21,341 nt of DNA from a virus. A program made the position numbers and the translations under genes. This document shows positions 13,061-20,323 of this stretch, piece by piece; the stretch's first letter is position 1; every line of letters starts with the position of its first letter. Under the pieces are notes generated by a model. It did not search any database and had not been told where the DNA came from. It was given only the letters and a program-made list of their open reading frames with translations. The DNA lies in the IMG/VR virus record IMGVR_UViG_3300021185_002047, positions 1-21,341 of that record. One strand, written 5' to 3'.

Positions 13061-13770
13061 TATTACTTGTTGATGCAGATTCTATGATATTTGCAAGTTG
13101 CTATCGATCTAATCGACAACCGGATGAAGATCCTTTTTGGGATGATATAGAGGATGCTAAGGCAAAGTTTGACCAAATGTATCTAAAGGTATTAGGGCAA
13201 ATAGAAGATCTTGTTACAGTCGATGATATACTTACCTTTAGTGGAAGCACCGGTAATTTTAGAAAGCACTTGACTAAAAAATACAAAGCAAATAGAACAA
13301 ACCAAAAGAAACCTCCATTACTAGGAAAAATGCACAGATATGTTAGAGACACTTACGATAGCATAAATGGAAGTGGAGTTGAGACCGATGACTTAGTAGC
13401 TACATATTGGTATAAAATAAGCAGAGATGCCGGAAGAGATAGTGTTATGATTGTTTCTATTGATAAAGACTATCAACAATTTCCTGCTTTAATTTACAAC
13501 TATGGATATAAACATAGATGTATATATGACATTTCCGAAGATCAAGCTCGATATAATTTTTATGAGCAAATGATAGCCGGAGATACAGCTGACAATGTAA
13601 ATTATTTCTTAGGTAAAGGGGTTTCATTTTGCAAAAAGTATTATTCCGGATGCGAAACTGAATATCAATATCGAAGAAAATTATTCGAACTATTTAAAAG
13701 ACAATATAAAAGTAAGGCACGAGAAAAATACATCGAGTGCTATAATCTATTAAAACTAAAAATTTTATGA
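13057..13770 (+). CDS. 5'-3' exonuclease / flap endonuclease (FEN)
   Basis: A 237-residue PIN-like nuclease of the T4 RNase H/T5 FEN type, which removes RNA primers and 5' flaps on the lagging strand. The acidic metal-binding residues are seen in order: ILLVDADSM (D6, D8), YKANRTNQKKPP (the helical-arch basic segment), GVETDDLVATYW, IVSIDKDYQQFP and AGDTADNVN, followed by LGKGVSF, a helix-hairpin-helix-like end. The order and spacing match the family well. It lies in the replication operon beside the DnaA-like gene. Confidence 0.88.
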   Translation: MILLVDADSMIFASCYRSNRQPDEDPFWDDIEDAKAKFDQMYLKVLGQIEDLVTVDDILTFSGSTGNFRKHLTKKYKANRTNQKKPPLLGKMHRYVRDTYDSINGSGVETDDLVATYWYKISRDAGRDSVMIVSIDKDYQQFPALIYNYGYKHRCIYDISEDQARYNFYEQMIAGDTADNVNYFLGKGVSFCKKYYSGCETEYQYRRKLFELFKRQYKSKAREKYIECYNLLKLKIL

Positions 13771-14210
13771 ATGCTGAAACTATTTTAAAAATTGTAAACG
13801 AAGAGAGTGGAGTTGATATAAGAACTCAAACAAGACGCAGAGATGTAGCAGAGTCTAGATTTATATATTTTGATCTTTGTAGGAAGTATGCTAGTGACAC
13901 AAAAAGTCTTGCTCAAATAGGTGAAACTGTAAAAAGAGATCACAGTAGTGTTTTGCACGGAGTAAAAAGATGTAAAGATTGGACACAAGTAAATAAAGAT
14001 TTTCGATTTAAGTATAGTGGTATTGAAGATTTAGTTAAAAGACAACATCGAATCTATAAAAGATATGAAACTCCTGTAACAGCTAGTGATAGGATTTTAT
14101 ACCTAGAGGATCAAATGAAATTAATGGTCGCTATGCAAAAGGATCTTAGAAGAGAGTTAAAACTAAAGTCAAAAAGAATAGAAAGTTTAATGTCAGGAAG
14201 TAGATCTTAA
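13767..14210 (+). CDS. DnaA domain IV-like DNA-binding protein
   Basis: A 147-residue protein. Residues ~24-70 match the C-terminal DNA-binding domain of bacterial DnaA: RDVAESRFIYFDLCRKYA, then SLAQIGETVKRDHSSVLHGV (the DnaA signature is close to RDHSTVLHA), then KRC. In DnaA this helix-turn-helix reads DnaA boxes. The AAA+ ATPase domain is absent and the C-terminal ~60 residues form a charged coiled coil. It could recruit host replication machinery or block host initiation; both are inferences. It shares ATGA with the flap endonuclease and TAATG with the methyltransferase gene. Confidence 0.8.
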   Translation: MNAETILKIVNEESGVDIRTQTRRRDVAESRFIYFDLCRKYASDTKSLAQIGETVKRDHSSVLHGVKRCKDWTQVNKDFRFKYSGIEDLVKRQHRIYKRYETPVTASDRILYLEDQMKLMVAMQKDLRRELKLKSKRIESLMSGSRS

Positions 14211-15007
14211 TGAAAAAGAAAAAAGCAATAAAACTATTAGAAGAGTCTGAATATAAATTTGCTAAAACTGCAAAAAACAAAAATCCTCATTGGTACACAT
14301 TAAGGAAAACTTGGGATAGCGAACAAGATTTTGAAGATGTAGTGCAATTCATAAGAGATAATGGAGAGATTGAAAGATTTTGGAAAATAGAATATAAATG
14401 TTTTCACTATAAAGGATGGAAGTGGTGGACTATGGGATCTCCTTTAGATGAAACAATTCTAATAAATAAAACATATGCTAGTGAACGTTATAATAAAATA
14501 GCGTACAAATACGATGATTTATTTACATCTGAATCTTACAAAAAAGAAAACCAAGATATTGTAGATATGTTAACTCCCTATCTGTATAATGTAGGGATAA
14601 TAGACGTTGGTTGTGGTACAGGATTATTGCTAGATATGTTTACAATAGATCCTACCTTTTATACAGGAATAGATCCTAGCTATGGTATGATCAAAAAAGC
14701 TAGATTAAAACATCCTATTCATAAATTTAAACTAGACAAACTTGAGACTTATATAGGATATGACAATACTATTGTTTCTTTGTTTGGTTGTATGAATTAT
14801 GTATTACCGGATTATTTACATAGAGTAGAAGAGTTATCTCAAAGACATTTTTTAATGTTTTATAAAAATAAATATAACCCTGTTACATACGATATTGCTG
14901 ACATAAAAATGTATCCCTTTAAGTACACTAAAAAAGAATTACAAAAAAGGTTTAAAAACTCAAGCGTAATATCTTGGAACAATTACTATATAGTTTCTAG
15001 CCTATGA
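14210..15007 (+). CDS. SAM-dependent methyltransferase
   Basis: A 265-residue protein. The first ~90 residues are a separate part rich in Trp and Tyr (HWYTLRKTW, CFHYKGWKWWTMGSPLDET), of unknown role. Residues ~95-200 form a Rossmann-type methyltransferase: motif I IIDVGCGTGLLLDMF (~129-142), followed by GIDPSYGMIKKARLK (motif II/post I). No DPPY or NPPY motif of a base-modifying DNA methylase was found, so it may methylate a small molecule, protein, tRNA or sugar. It is coupled to the next glycosyltransferase gene by ATGA, suggesting they modify the same target. Confidence 0.8.
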   Translation: MKKKKAIKLLEESEYKFAKTAKNKNPHWYTLRKTWDSEQDFEDVVQFIRDNGEIERFWKIEYKCFHYKGWKWWTMGSPLDETILINKTYASERYNKIAYKYDDLFTSESYKKENQDIVDMLTPYLYNVGIIDVGCGTGLLLDMFTIDPTFYTGIDPSYGMIKKARLKHPIHKFKLDKLETYIGYDNTIVSLFGCMNYVLPDYLHRVEELSQRHFLMFYKNKYNPVTYDIADIKMYPFKYTKKELQKRFKNSSVISWNNYYIVSSL

Positions 15008-15552
15008 AATACTTAATTCAAAATGTACCTCAAAGAGATGTGTCAATTCTTTTAGATCAATTAAAGGATGTTGGTTTATATGTCGACAAAAACAAAAAAC
15101 CTCTTGAGTCTTTTATAGAAACTTTAAAACTAGCAAAAGATGAAAGTGCTTTGTATATGGAGGATGACATTATATTATCAAAAGATTTTATTGATGACAC
15201 AAGTTCATTTATAAATATGAATAAAAATAATGTAATTAACTTTTGGACATTAAAGAAGAGCATAAAGGAAACAACGTTAATGCTCTCCTCAAGTTTTATG
15301 TCTAATTTATGCGTATACTTTCCAAATCATCACATTAAAGGATTAATAGATTTTTACAATAAAGGATGGAGTAGAATTAAAGAACACCCTACAGGAATGG
15401 ATTTAATGGTTAGGGATTATTTAGTTGCTACGAAAACAAAGTATTGGTTATATCAACCTAGCTTAGTGCAACACAAAAAAATTGTTTCTGCAATTAATCC
15501 AAAAAGATCTAAGTACAGACAATCAATAACATTTAAAGATGAAAATATATAA
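15004..15552 (+). CDS. Glycosyltransferase-like protein
   Basis: A 182-residue protein. The segment ALYMEDDIILSKDFIDDT (~49-66) is the nucleotide-sugar and metal site of GT-A glycosyltransferases (acidic EDD motif). The N-terminus KYLIQNVPQRDVSILLDQL and the end LYQPSLVQHKKIVS fit small phage glycosyltransferases, including the QPSLVQH element seen in this group. It would transfer a sugar to DNA, a protein or a host glycan; the acceptor is not visible. It overlaps the methyltransferase by ATGA and the PAPS-reductase-like gene by 14 bases. Confidence 0.75.
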   Translation: MKYLIQNVPQRDVSILLDQLKDVGLYVDKNKKPLESFIETLKLAKDESALYMEDDIILSKDFIDDTSSFINMNKNNVINFWTLKKSIKETTLMLSSSFMSNLCVYFPNHHIKGLIDFYNKGWSRIKEHPTGMDLMVRDYLVATKTKYWLYQPSLVQHKKIVSAINPKRSKYRQSITFKDENI

Positions 15553-16687
15553 AAAAAATAATGTATATGAGGAGTCGTTGAATAGGATACGTTTCCTATA
15601 CGATGAGTTTGATGAGGTCGTAGTGGGTTACTCGGGTGGAAAAGATTCGACTGTGACCCTTAGATTAGCTGTAGAGGTTGCTAGAGAGAAAGATAAACTA
15701 CCGGTTAAAGCATTATTTATAGATCAAGAAGCAGAGTGGGGTGCAGTAATAGAACATATGAGAGAAGTGCAAGCGGATCCGGATATAGAATTATTATGGT
15801 ATCAAATACCTTTTGACATTTATAATGCAAGTTCTAATTTGAAACAATGGATTACAGCTTGGGAAGATGGAGTAGAAACTATGAGACCTTATGAGCCTAA
15901 TTCTATAAGGGAAAACAAATATGGTACAACTAGCTTTTATGATTTATTTAATAAGATAATTGAAATAGATTTTCCGGAGAATACAATATTGTTAGGAGGA
16001 GTCAGATCTGAAGAGAGTCCTAGACGGCACGTGGCTATGACACAAGATGCAACGTACAAGTACATTACTTGGGGTAAGAAACTTAATCCGAGTAAAGGTC
16101 AATATACATTTTATCCTATATATGATTGGAGCTATACCGATATTTGGAAAGCTATACACGATAAGCAATGGATATATACTAAGGTTTATGATTATCAATA
16201 TATGTATGGAGTTTCTATTAGAGCTATGAGGGTGTCTAATTTACATCACGAAACTGCTATTGAGACTTTATTTTATTTACAAGAAATTGAGAGAGACACT
16301 TGGACGGCTTTAACAAAAAGAATGTCCGGAATAGATACAGCCGGAAAACTATCGAAGGATGATTACTTTGTAAAAGAGTTGCCATTTATGTTTAGATCTT
16401 GGGAGGAGTATCGAGATTTTCTGACACAAAACCTTGTAAAAAACGATAAGCTAAGAAAGAAGTTTGAAAAGAAATGGATTGCATACGATGAAAAATATAA
16501 AGATATGCTTTTGAGAGACAAGCTTATCAAAGCAGAAATTAATACAATTTTAGCAAACGATATTGATTTAAACAAATTGCGTAACTTTACAGAGACACCG
16601 GAGATGGAGGACTTTAGAAGATGGTCTCGAGGTGAGGAATTAAAATACACTAGAATTAAAAACAGATACATACCTTATGAGTCTTGA
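15539..16687 (+). CDS. PAPS-reductase-like PP-loop ATPase (IbrA-type)
   Basis: A 382-residue protein of the adenine-nucleotide alpha-hydrolase type. The PP-loop signature VGYSGGKDSTVTL (29-41) is exact for PAPS reductase/ATP-sulfurylase-like enzymes, and ALFIDQEAEWGAV plus LLGGVRSEESPRRH follow in the expected order. Length and pairing with a ParB-like gene match IbrA/DUF3440 proteins, not true assimilatory PAPS reductase. Such proteins activate a substrate with ATP; related DndC enzymes act in DNA phosphorothioation, but no dnd partners are seen. It overlaps the next gene (IbrB-like) by 11 bases, so the two very probably work together. Confidence 0.85.
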   Translation: MKIYKKNNVYEESLNRIRFLYDEFDEVVVGYSGGKDSTVTLRLAVEVAREKDKLPVKALFIDQEAEWGAVIEHMREVQADPDIELLWYQIPFDIYNASSNLKQWITAWEDGVETMRPYEPNSIRENKYGTTSFYDLFNKIIEIDFPENTILLGGVRSEESPRRHVAMTQDATYKYITWGKKLNPSKGQYTFYPIYDWSYTDIWKAIHDKQWIYTKVYDYQYMYGVSIRAMRVSNLHHETAIETLFYLQEIERDTWTALTKRMSGIDTAGKLSKDDYFVKELPFMFRSWEEYRDFLTQNLVKNDKLRKKFEKKWIAYDEKYKDMLLRDKLIKAEINTILANDIDLNKLRNFTETPEMEDFRRWSRGEELKYTRIKNRYIPYES

Positions 16688-17342
16688 AGAAAACATAAAT
16701 ATGGAATACGAATTAGCAGAAGATAAAATAAATTTTATTGAAGGTATTCAAGATCTTTTGCATAATTTATCCCCTCTAGGAAGCCAACCTGTTAACAGAG
16801 TAAAATGGGTAGACATAGACAAAGTACAAGCAAACGATTATAATCCTAACAGCGTAGCCAAAACAGAGATGAAGTTATTGTACACATCGATAGCACACGA
16901 TGGTTATACTCAACCCGTTGTAACGGTTTATGACAAAAAAAAGGATAAATACGTTATAATAGATGGATTCCATAGGTATTTTACTTGTAAAAGCTATAAG
17001 GACATACTTGAAAGGAACCACGGTAAGCTTCCGGTAGTAGTTATCGAGAAAGACATAAACGATCGTATGGCTTCTACAATTAGACACAATAGAGCAAGAG
17101 GGAAGCATTCTATATCTGGAATGAGTAACATAGTATTTGAGATGTTAGATAACGGATGGCAAGATGCAGAGATCTTAGAGGAGCTTGGTATGGAGTCCGA
17201 AGAGTTGATAAGGTTGAAACACATTACCGGATTCAGTAAACTATTTGCTGACACAGACTATAAAAAATCTTGGGAACATAAAAAGCAATTACAAATCAAA
17301 AAGAAGTACAAAGATGAAAATCCAAAAGAAAAAATTATCTAG
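16677..17342 (+). CDS. ParB/IbrB-like protein, first of two
   Basis: A 221-residue protein with a ParB/Srx-type N-terminal domain: VKWVDIDKVQANDYNPNSV (~42-60), GYTQPVVTVY (~77-85), VIIDGFHRYF (93-102) and a basic TIRHNRARGKHSISGM motif. In ParB proteins GxxR-type motifs bind CTP; here the GFHR element is the equivalent. It follows the PAPS-reductase-like gene with an 11-base overlap, as in the ibrA-ibrB pair. A DNA-contact or nuclease-like role for the pair is inferred. It overlaps a second ParB-like gene by 29 bases. Confidence 0.82.
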   Translation: MSLEENINMEYELAEDKINFIEGIQDLLHNLSPLGSQPVNRVKWVDIDKVQANDYNPNSVAKTEMKLLYTSIAHDGYTQPVVTVYDKKKDKYVIIDGFHRYFTCKSYKDILERNHGKLPVVVIEKDINDRMASTIRHNRARGKHSISGMSNIVFEMLDNGWQDAEILEELGMESEELIRLKHITGFSKLFADTDYKKSWEHKKQLQIKKKYKDENPKEKII

Positions 17343-17856
17343 TATAAAACCATATTGGAGAAACGCTAGGAAAAATCAACGTACGGTTGAAGCTCTAAAG
17401 CAATCTATACAAAAGTATGGATTTAATCAACCTCTAGTTGTTGACACAAAAAATGTCATAATAACCGGACACGCTAGATACAAAGCTTTAATGCAATTAG
17501 GTTATGAAGAGATCGATTGCGTAGTAGCAGATCTTAGTGAGCAAAAAGCTAAAGAGTACCGAATAGCCGACAACAAAACTCACGAGCTTACTATATGGGA
17601 TAACGATGAGCTAATGATCGAACTTAGAGAGATTGGTAACAATATAGATATGCAAGGATACTTCCAAAACATAAACCTAGATTCTTGGCTAGATGATTCA
17701 GTAGGATATAACATTACCAATACCTCTCAAGAGGACTTTGAGAAACAACAACATCAAATGGACAATAAGTTTAAAGATGAGGAGAGAGCAGAGAAAGCAA
17801 TTGTAACTTGCCCACATTGTTTTGAAGAGTTTGAATTAGATAAAAAAGACATATAA
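17314..17856 (+). CDS. ParB-like protein, second copy, with CxxC end
   Basis: A 180-residue protein. I chose ATG 17314 over an upstream ATG at 17245, because the longer start overlaps the first ParB-like gene by ~98 bases and reads as junk there. The domain is MKIQKKKLSSIKPYWRNARK, then GFNQPLVVDTKNVIITGHAR (36-55), then EYRIADNKTHELTIWD. It matches the ParB N-terminal fold found near phage terminases. The C-terminal 20 residues TCPHCFEEFELDKKDI carry one CxxC, half of a zinc finger. It differs clearly from the upstream ParB-like protein and is not a recent duplicate. It abuts the small terminase gene. Confidence 0.82.
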   Translation: MKIQKKKLSSIKPYWRNARKNQRTVEALKQSIQKYGFNQPLVVDTKNVIITGHARYKALMQLGYEEIDCVVADLSEQKAKEYRIADNKTHELTIWDNDELMIELREIGNNIDMQGYFQNINLDSWLDDSVGYNITNTSQEDFEKQQHQMDNKFKDEERAEKAIVTCPHCFEEFELDKKDI

Positions 17857-18242
17857 TGAGTGACAAAAGTGACACTATAAAAAAAGAGGATAAAGAACCG
17901 GCATTCGATAAGATTAAAACAAGTATGCTAGAAGCTCTAGAAAACTCTTTAGGAATTGTTTCAATAGCTTGTAGAAAAATCGGGATATCTAGACAAACTC
18001 ATTATAGATGGCAAAAAGAGGATGCAGATTATGATAAAGCTTCTAAGGAGATTATAGAGGCTACAATCGATTTTGTTGAGTCTAAGCTATTCGATAATAT
18101 CTCAGATAAAAAAGAAGCTTCTATTATGTTTTATTTAAAGTCTAAGGCAAAGCATAGGGGATATGTAGAAAGACAAGAGCTTGATATGGGAACTAATAAT
18201 CATTTCCGAGTAGAAATCATAGATGAAGAAACTACAGACTAA
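17856..18242 (+). CDS. Small terminase subunit (TerS-like)
   Basis: A 128-residue DNA-binding protein. The helix-turn-helix SIACRKIGISRQTHYRWQKE (~36-55) is typical of phage small terminase subunits, followed by DKASKEIIEATIDFVESKLF and ASIMFYLKSKAKHRGYVERQ, as in Bacteroidota phage TerS. It recognises the packaging start site (pac/cos) on phage DNA and loads the large subunit. It shares TAATG with the ParB-like gene and overlaps TerL by 20 bases. Confidence 0.85.
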   Translation: MSDKSDTIKKEDKEPAFDKIKTSMLEALENSLGIVSIACRKIGISRQTHYRWQKEDADYDKASKEIIEATIDFVESKLFDNISDKKEASIMFYLKSKAKHRGYVERQELDMGTNNHFRVEIIDEETTD

Positions 18243-19383
18243 TGTAGTATTTAGACACCTGGAGCAAACTGATAAACGAATTATCATCGAGCAAGGTGGT
18301 ACTAGATCCGGCAAAACTTATAACATATTGCTATGGATTATATTTGGGTATGCTTTAAAGAACACAAAGAAAACTATATCAATAGCTAGAAAGACATATC
18401 CATCTCTTAGGACTTCTGCTATGAGAGATTTTATTGAGATACTTAGATCCTACGAATTGTACGATGAGACGTTACACAATAAGTCAAGTGCTGAATATAG
18501 GTTAAATGGAAACCTTATTGAATTTATATCTTTAGATCAACCGCAAAAGGTACGTGGTAGAAAACGGGATTTGCTATTTATTAATGAGGCTAATGAGTTG
18601 CATTGGGAAGATTGGCAACAATTAGTATTCCGTACAAAATATCGCATTATAATAGACTACAACCCTAGTGACGAGTTTCATTGGATATATGAAAAGGTAA
18701 AGACTAGAGAAGATTCTGAGTTTCATATCACTACTTATAAAAATAATCCATTCTTAGATCCGGAGATCAAAAAAGAGATCCTCAGACTAAAAGACACAGA
18801 TGAACAATATTGGAACATATATGGATTAGGTCAAGTTGGCGTTGGTAAAAGTTTAATCTTTAGATCAAACCTTGTAGACACTATACCATTAGATGCAGAG
18901 TTTTTAAGCTATGGTATGGACTTTGGATATACAAATGACCCTACGACATTAATTGGAGTCTACAGAAAGGATATGAGCCTTTACTTCGAGGAGTTAATAT
19001 ATCGAACCGGATTAACCAATAGAGATATTGCAAAGCAATTAGAGTCATTAGGAATCAATCGAAGGTCTGAGATCTTTGCAGATTCGGCAGAACCGAAAAG
19101 CATAGATGAGATTTATAAGTTTGGATGGAATATTAAACCGGCAACTAAAGGAAGAGATTCAATTAACATCGGGATCGATATGCTAAAGAGGTACACATTA
19201 TTTATCACTAAGAATAGTACAAACACAATAAAGGAATTTAGAAACTACAAGTGGAAAGAAGACAAGAATGGTAATGTACTTAATACACCGGTTGATGCCT
19301 TTAATCATAGTTTAGACGCATTGAGATACGCAACCTATAACAAGCTATCAAGACCGAATTACGGCAAGTATGCTATTCGGTAG
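18223..19383 (+). CDS. Terminase large subunit (TerL)
   Basis: A 386-residue packaging motor. The ATPase has Walker A GGTRSGKT (25-32) and Walker B DLLFINEAN (116-124). The RNase H-like nuclease follows, with the acidic residues in YGMDFGYTNDPT (D233), IFADSAEP (D287) and FNHSLDALRYA (D365). The protein drives DNA into the procapsid through the portal and cuts it. It is full length, although slightly short for the PBSX-type TerL. It ends within the minus-strand gene at 19373-19525 (11-base convergent overlap). Portal genes are 17 kb upstream in this window, an unusual separation. Confidence 0.95.
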   Translation: MKKLQTNVVFRHLEQTDKRIIIEQGGTRSGKTYNILLWIIFGYALKNTKKTISIARKTYPSLRTSAMRDFIEILRSYELYDETLHNKSSAEYRLNGNLIEFISLDQPQKVRGRKRDLLFINEANELHWEDWQQLVFRTKYRIIIDYNPSDEFHWIYEKVKTREDSEFHITTYKNNPFLDPEIKKEILRLKDTDEQYWNIYGLGQVGVGKSLIFRSNLVDTIPLDAEFLSYGMDFGYTNDPTTLIGVYRKDMSLYFEELIYRTGLTNRDIAKQLESLGINRRSEIFADSAEPKSIDEIYKFGWNIKPATKGRDSINIGIDMLKRYTLFITKNSTNTIKEFRNYKWKEDKNGNVLNTPVDAFNHSLDALRYATYNKLSRPNYGKYAIR

Positions 19384-19525
19384 CTTTCTCCATTTGGTAG
19401 ATCCTGTATTCTATAACACGATTATTACATTTGTTACAACAAGATCCCCAACTAGACAGAGGCTCGGGGTTGTGACCCCATCCCATAAACTCTACATTAC
19501 AAAGACAACATTTATTTTTTTCCAT
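19373..19525 (-). CDS. Small zinc-finger protein on the minus strand
   Basis: A 50-residue frame read on the minus strand from ATG at 19525-19523 to TAG at 19375-19373. The translation MEKNKCCLCNVEFMGWGHNP, then EPLSSWGSCCNKCNNRVIEY, has paired CxxC motifs and the G-W-G-x-N-P-x-P-L centre typical of small phage proteins of this form (CxxC...GWGNNPxPL...CCxxCN). It is the only minus-strand gene found. It converges with TerL, overlapping by 11 bases with no terminator between them, so the two may interfere or the gene may be expressed at a different time. Function unknown; a metal-binding regulator or host-takeover factor is plausible. Confidence 0.8.
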   Translation of the reverse strand: MEKNKCCLCNVEFMGWGHNPEPLSSWGSCCNKCNNRVIEYRIYQMEKATE

Positions 19526-19561
19526 AATTCTAATGTACAGATAAAAAAGTTATTAAAAAAT

Positions 19562-19592
19562 TTTGTTTATAAGATATATTTTACTATCTTGC
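19562..19592 (+). promoter_or_regulatory. Bacteroidota promoter for the leader and 19711 gene
   Basis: TTTG at 19562-19565, 19 bases, then TATCTTGC at 19585-19592. The spacing is the same as at 8523 and 11921. Transcription would start near 19597, about 110 bases before the next ATG at 19711, leaving a long leader. Confidence 0.65.
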
Positions 19593-19596
19593 GGTA

Positions 19597-19710
19597 TAAT
19601 TAATAAAGAGAGGTTAATAACTCTGAACCTATATTCGATTTATTCGTCTTGGAAAGGGTGCTCTTAATCTCTCCTCTTATTAATAAAAAGTGTAATTTAA
19701 AACTATTGAT
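19597..19710 (+). promoter_or_regulatory. Structured 5' leader (hairpin) before the 19711 gene
   Basis: The RNA from the promoter at 19562 would have a ~110-base leader. Two nested stems are visible: TTAATAA (19600-19606) / TTATTAA (19677-19683), 7 bp, then GAGAGGTTAA (19608-19617) / TTAATCTCTC (19664-19673), 10 bp with one wobble, separated by a small internal loop. The apical part (19618-19663) is a 46-base loop. No terminator T-run follows, so this is a leader rather than an end. It could be a regulatory element or a processed RNA; no known riboswitch class was recognised. Confidence 0.5.
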
Positions 19711-19950
19711 ATGACTAAAACTATTGACTTACTAAAAGAGTTCGAGAAAAAAAGCAAAAGAGCTGTCGATCTTGGAAATTTAATAGGGTTTGCTAAAACC
19801 TTGGAGAGTGACTTAGAGAATTATGTAATTCCTAAAGTAGAGAATAGAGGATCTACTCATTATGATAGAAACGATATTGCTAGAGACCTTAACGAAATCC
19901 TTAAAGATTTAAAAGATCTTATTGAAGGAATTGATAAAATAGAGATATAA
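19711..19950 (+). CDS. Small helical protein, unknown
   Basis: A 79-residue, highly charged and helical protein (MTKTIDLLKEFEKKSKRAVD; RDLNEILKDLKDLIEGIDKI). No family is recognised. It follows a promoter with a structured leader and shares an A with the next gene (TAATG), so the two form a separate small operon ending in the terminator at 20262. Its placement between TerL and the tail chaperone is unusual for a tail gene. Confidence 0.65.
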   Translation: MTKTIDLLKEFEKKSKRAVDLGNLIGFAKTLESDLENYVIPKVENRGSTHYDRNDIARDLNEILKDLKDLIEGIDKIEI

Positions 19951-20228
19951 TGGATAGTAGGTTCGAGCATTTAGGTTGGCATATTGATTACTACTTTAAT
20001 AAAAAGTATATTGGAAGTGAATTACTTGAGAAACCGGATAGAGAAAAAACCGGTTATGAAGGGCGTATCCGAAAGGTGCTAGATAAAGATCTAGTGCTAA
20101 AGGGTAAGAAGTATAAGATGGGTAGTATTGTTTTTACAGAATGTATTCCGTTATGTGGTAAGGTTGTCAGAGATAGTTTAAGGATAATTAATCCGCAAGA
20201 TGTTGTTGATTGGGGTAAAATGTCTTAA
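19950..20228 (+). CDS. Small protein, unknown
   Basis: A 92-residue protein starting MDSRFEHLGWHIDYYFNKKY. It is rich in charged and aromatic residues, with strands in the middle (GYEGRIRKVLDKDLVLKGKK) and two Cys (CIPLC). No family is recognised. It is coupled to the preceding gene (TAATG) and followed by the terminator at 20262-20290. Confidence 0.65.
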   Translation: MDSRFEHLGWHIDYYFNKKYIGSELLEKPDREKTGYEGRIRKVLDKDLVLKGKKYKMGSIVFTECIPLCGKVVRDSLRIINPQDVVDWGKMS

Positions 20229-20261
20229 AAATCTTTTTTTTTGTTTTGATTTAGTTAATTT

Positions 20262-20290
20262 AGGGGTGGCGAAAGCTGCCTCTTTTTTTT
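20262..20290 (+). terminator. Rho-independent terminator before the tail genes
   Basis: A 9-bp stem AGGGGTGGC (20262-20270) / GCTGCCTCT (20275-20283) with three wobble pairs and a GAAA tetraloop, followed by T up to 20290. It ends the 19711-20228 operon and precedes a promoter box at 20304. Confidence 0.85.
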
Positions 20291-20303
20291 GTTAAAAAAA
20301 TAA

Positions 20304-20311
20304 TATCAACG
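20304..20311 (+). promoter_or_regulatory. Promoter box (TATCAACG) for the tail operon
   Basis: TATCAACG is a weaker -7 box, but the run TATCAACGTTATATA is nearly the same as TATCTTCGTTATATA before the gene at 260, suggesting that head and tail genes share a late promoter type. It lies 12 bases before the ATG at 20324. Confidence 0.45.
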
Positions 20312-20323
20312 TTATATAATCAT

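Noticed and set aside
15539-16687. A DNA phosphorothioation (Dnd) system
   Set aside because: The PP-loop gene resembles DndC only in general fold; no dndA, dndB, dndD or dndE partner is visible and the ParB neighbours fit IbrB-type pairs.
19381-19603. A plus-strand 77-residue frame from 19370 after TerL
   Set aside because: It overlaps TerL and is antisense to the minus-strand zinc-finger gene, whose CxxC pattern is convincing; the plus translation has no family features.
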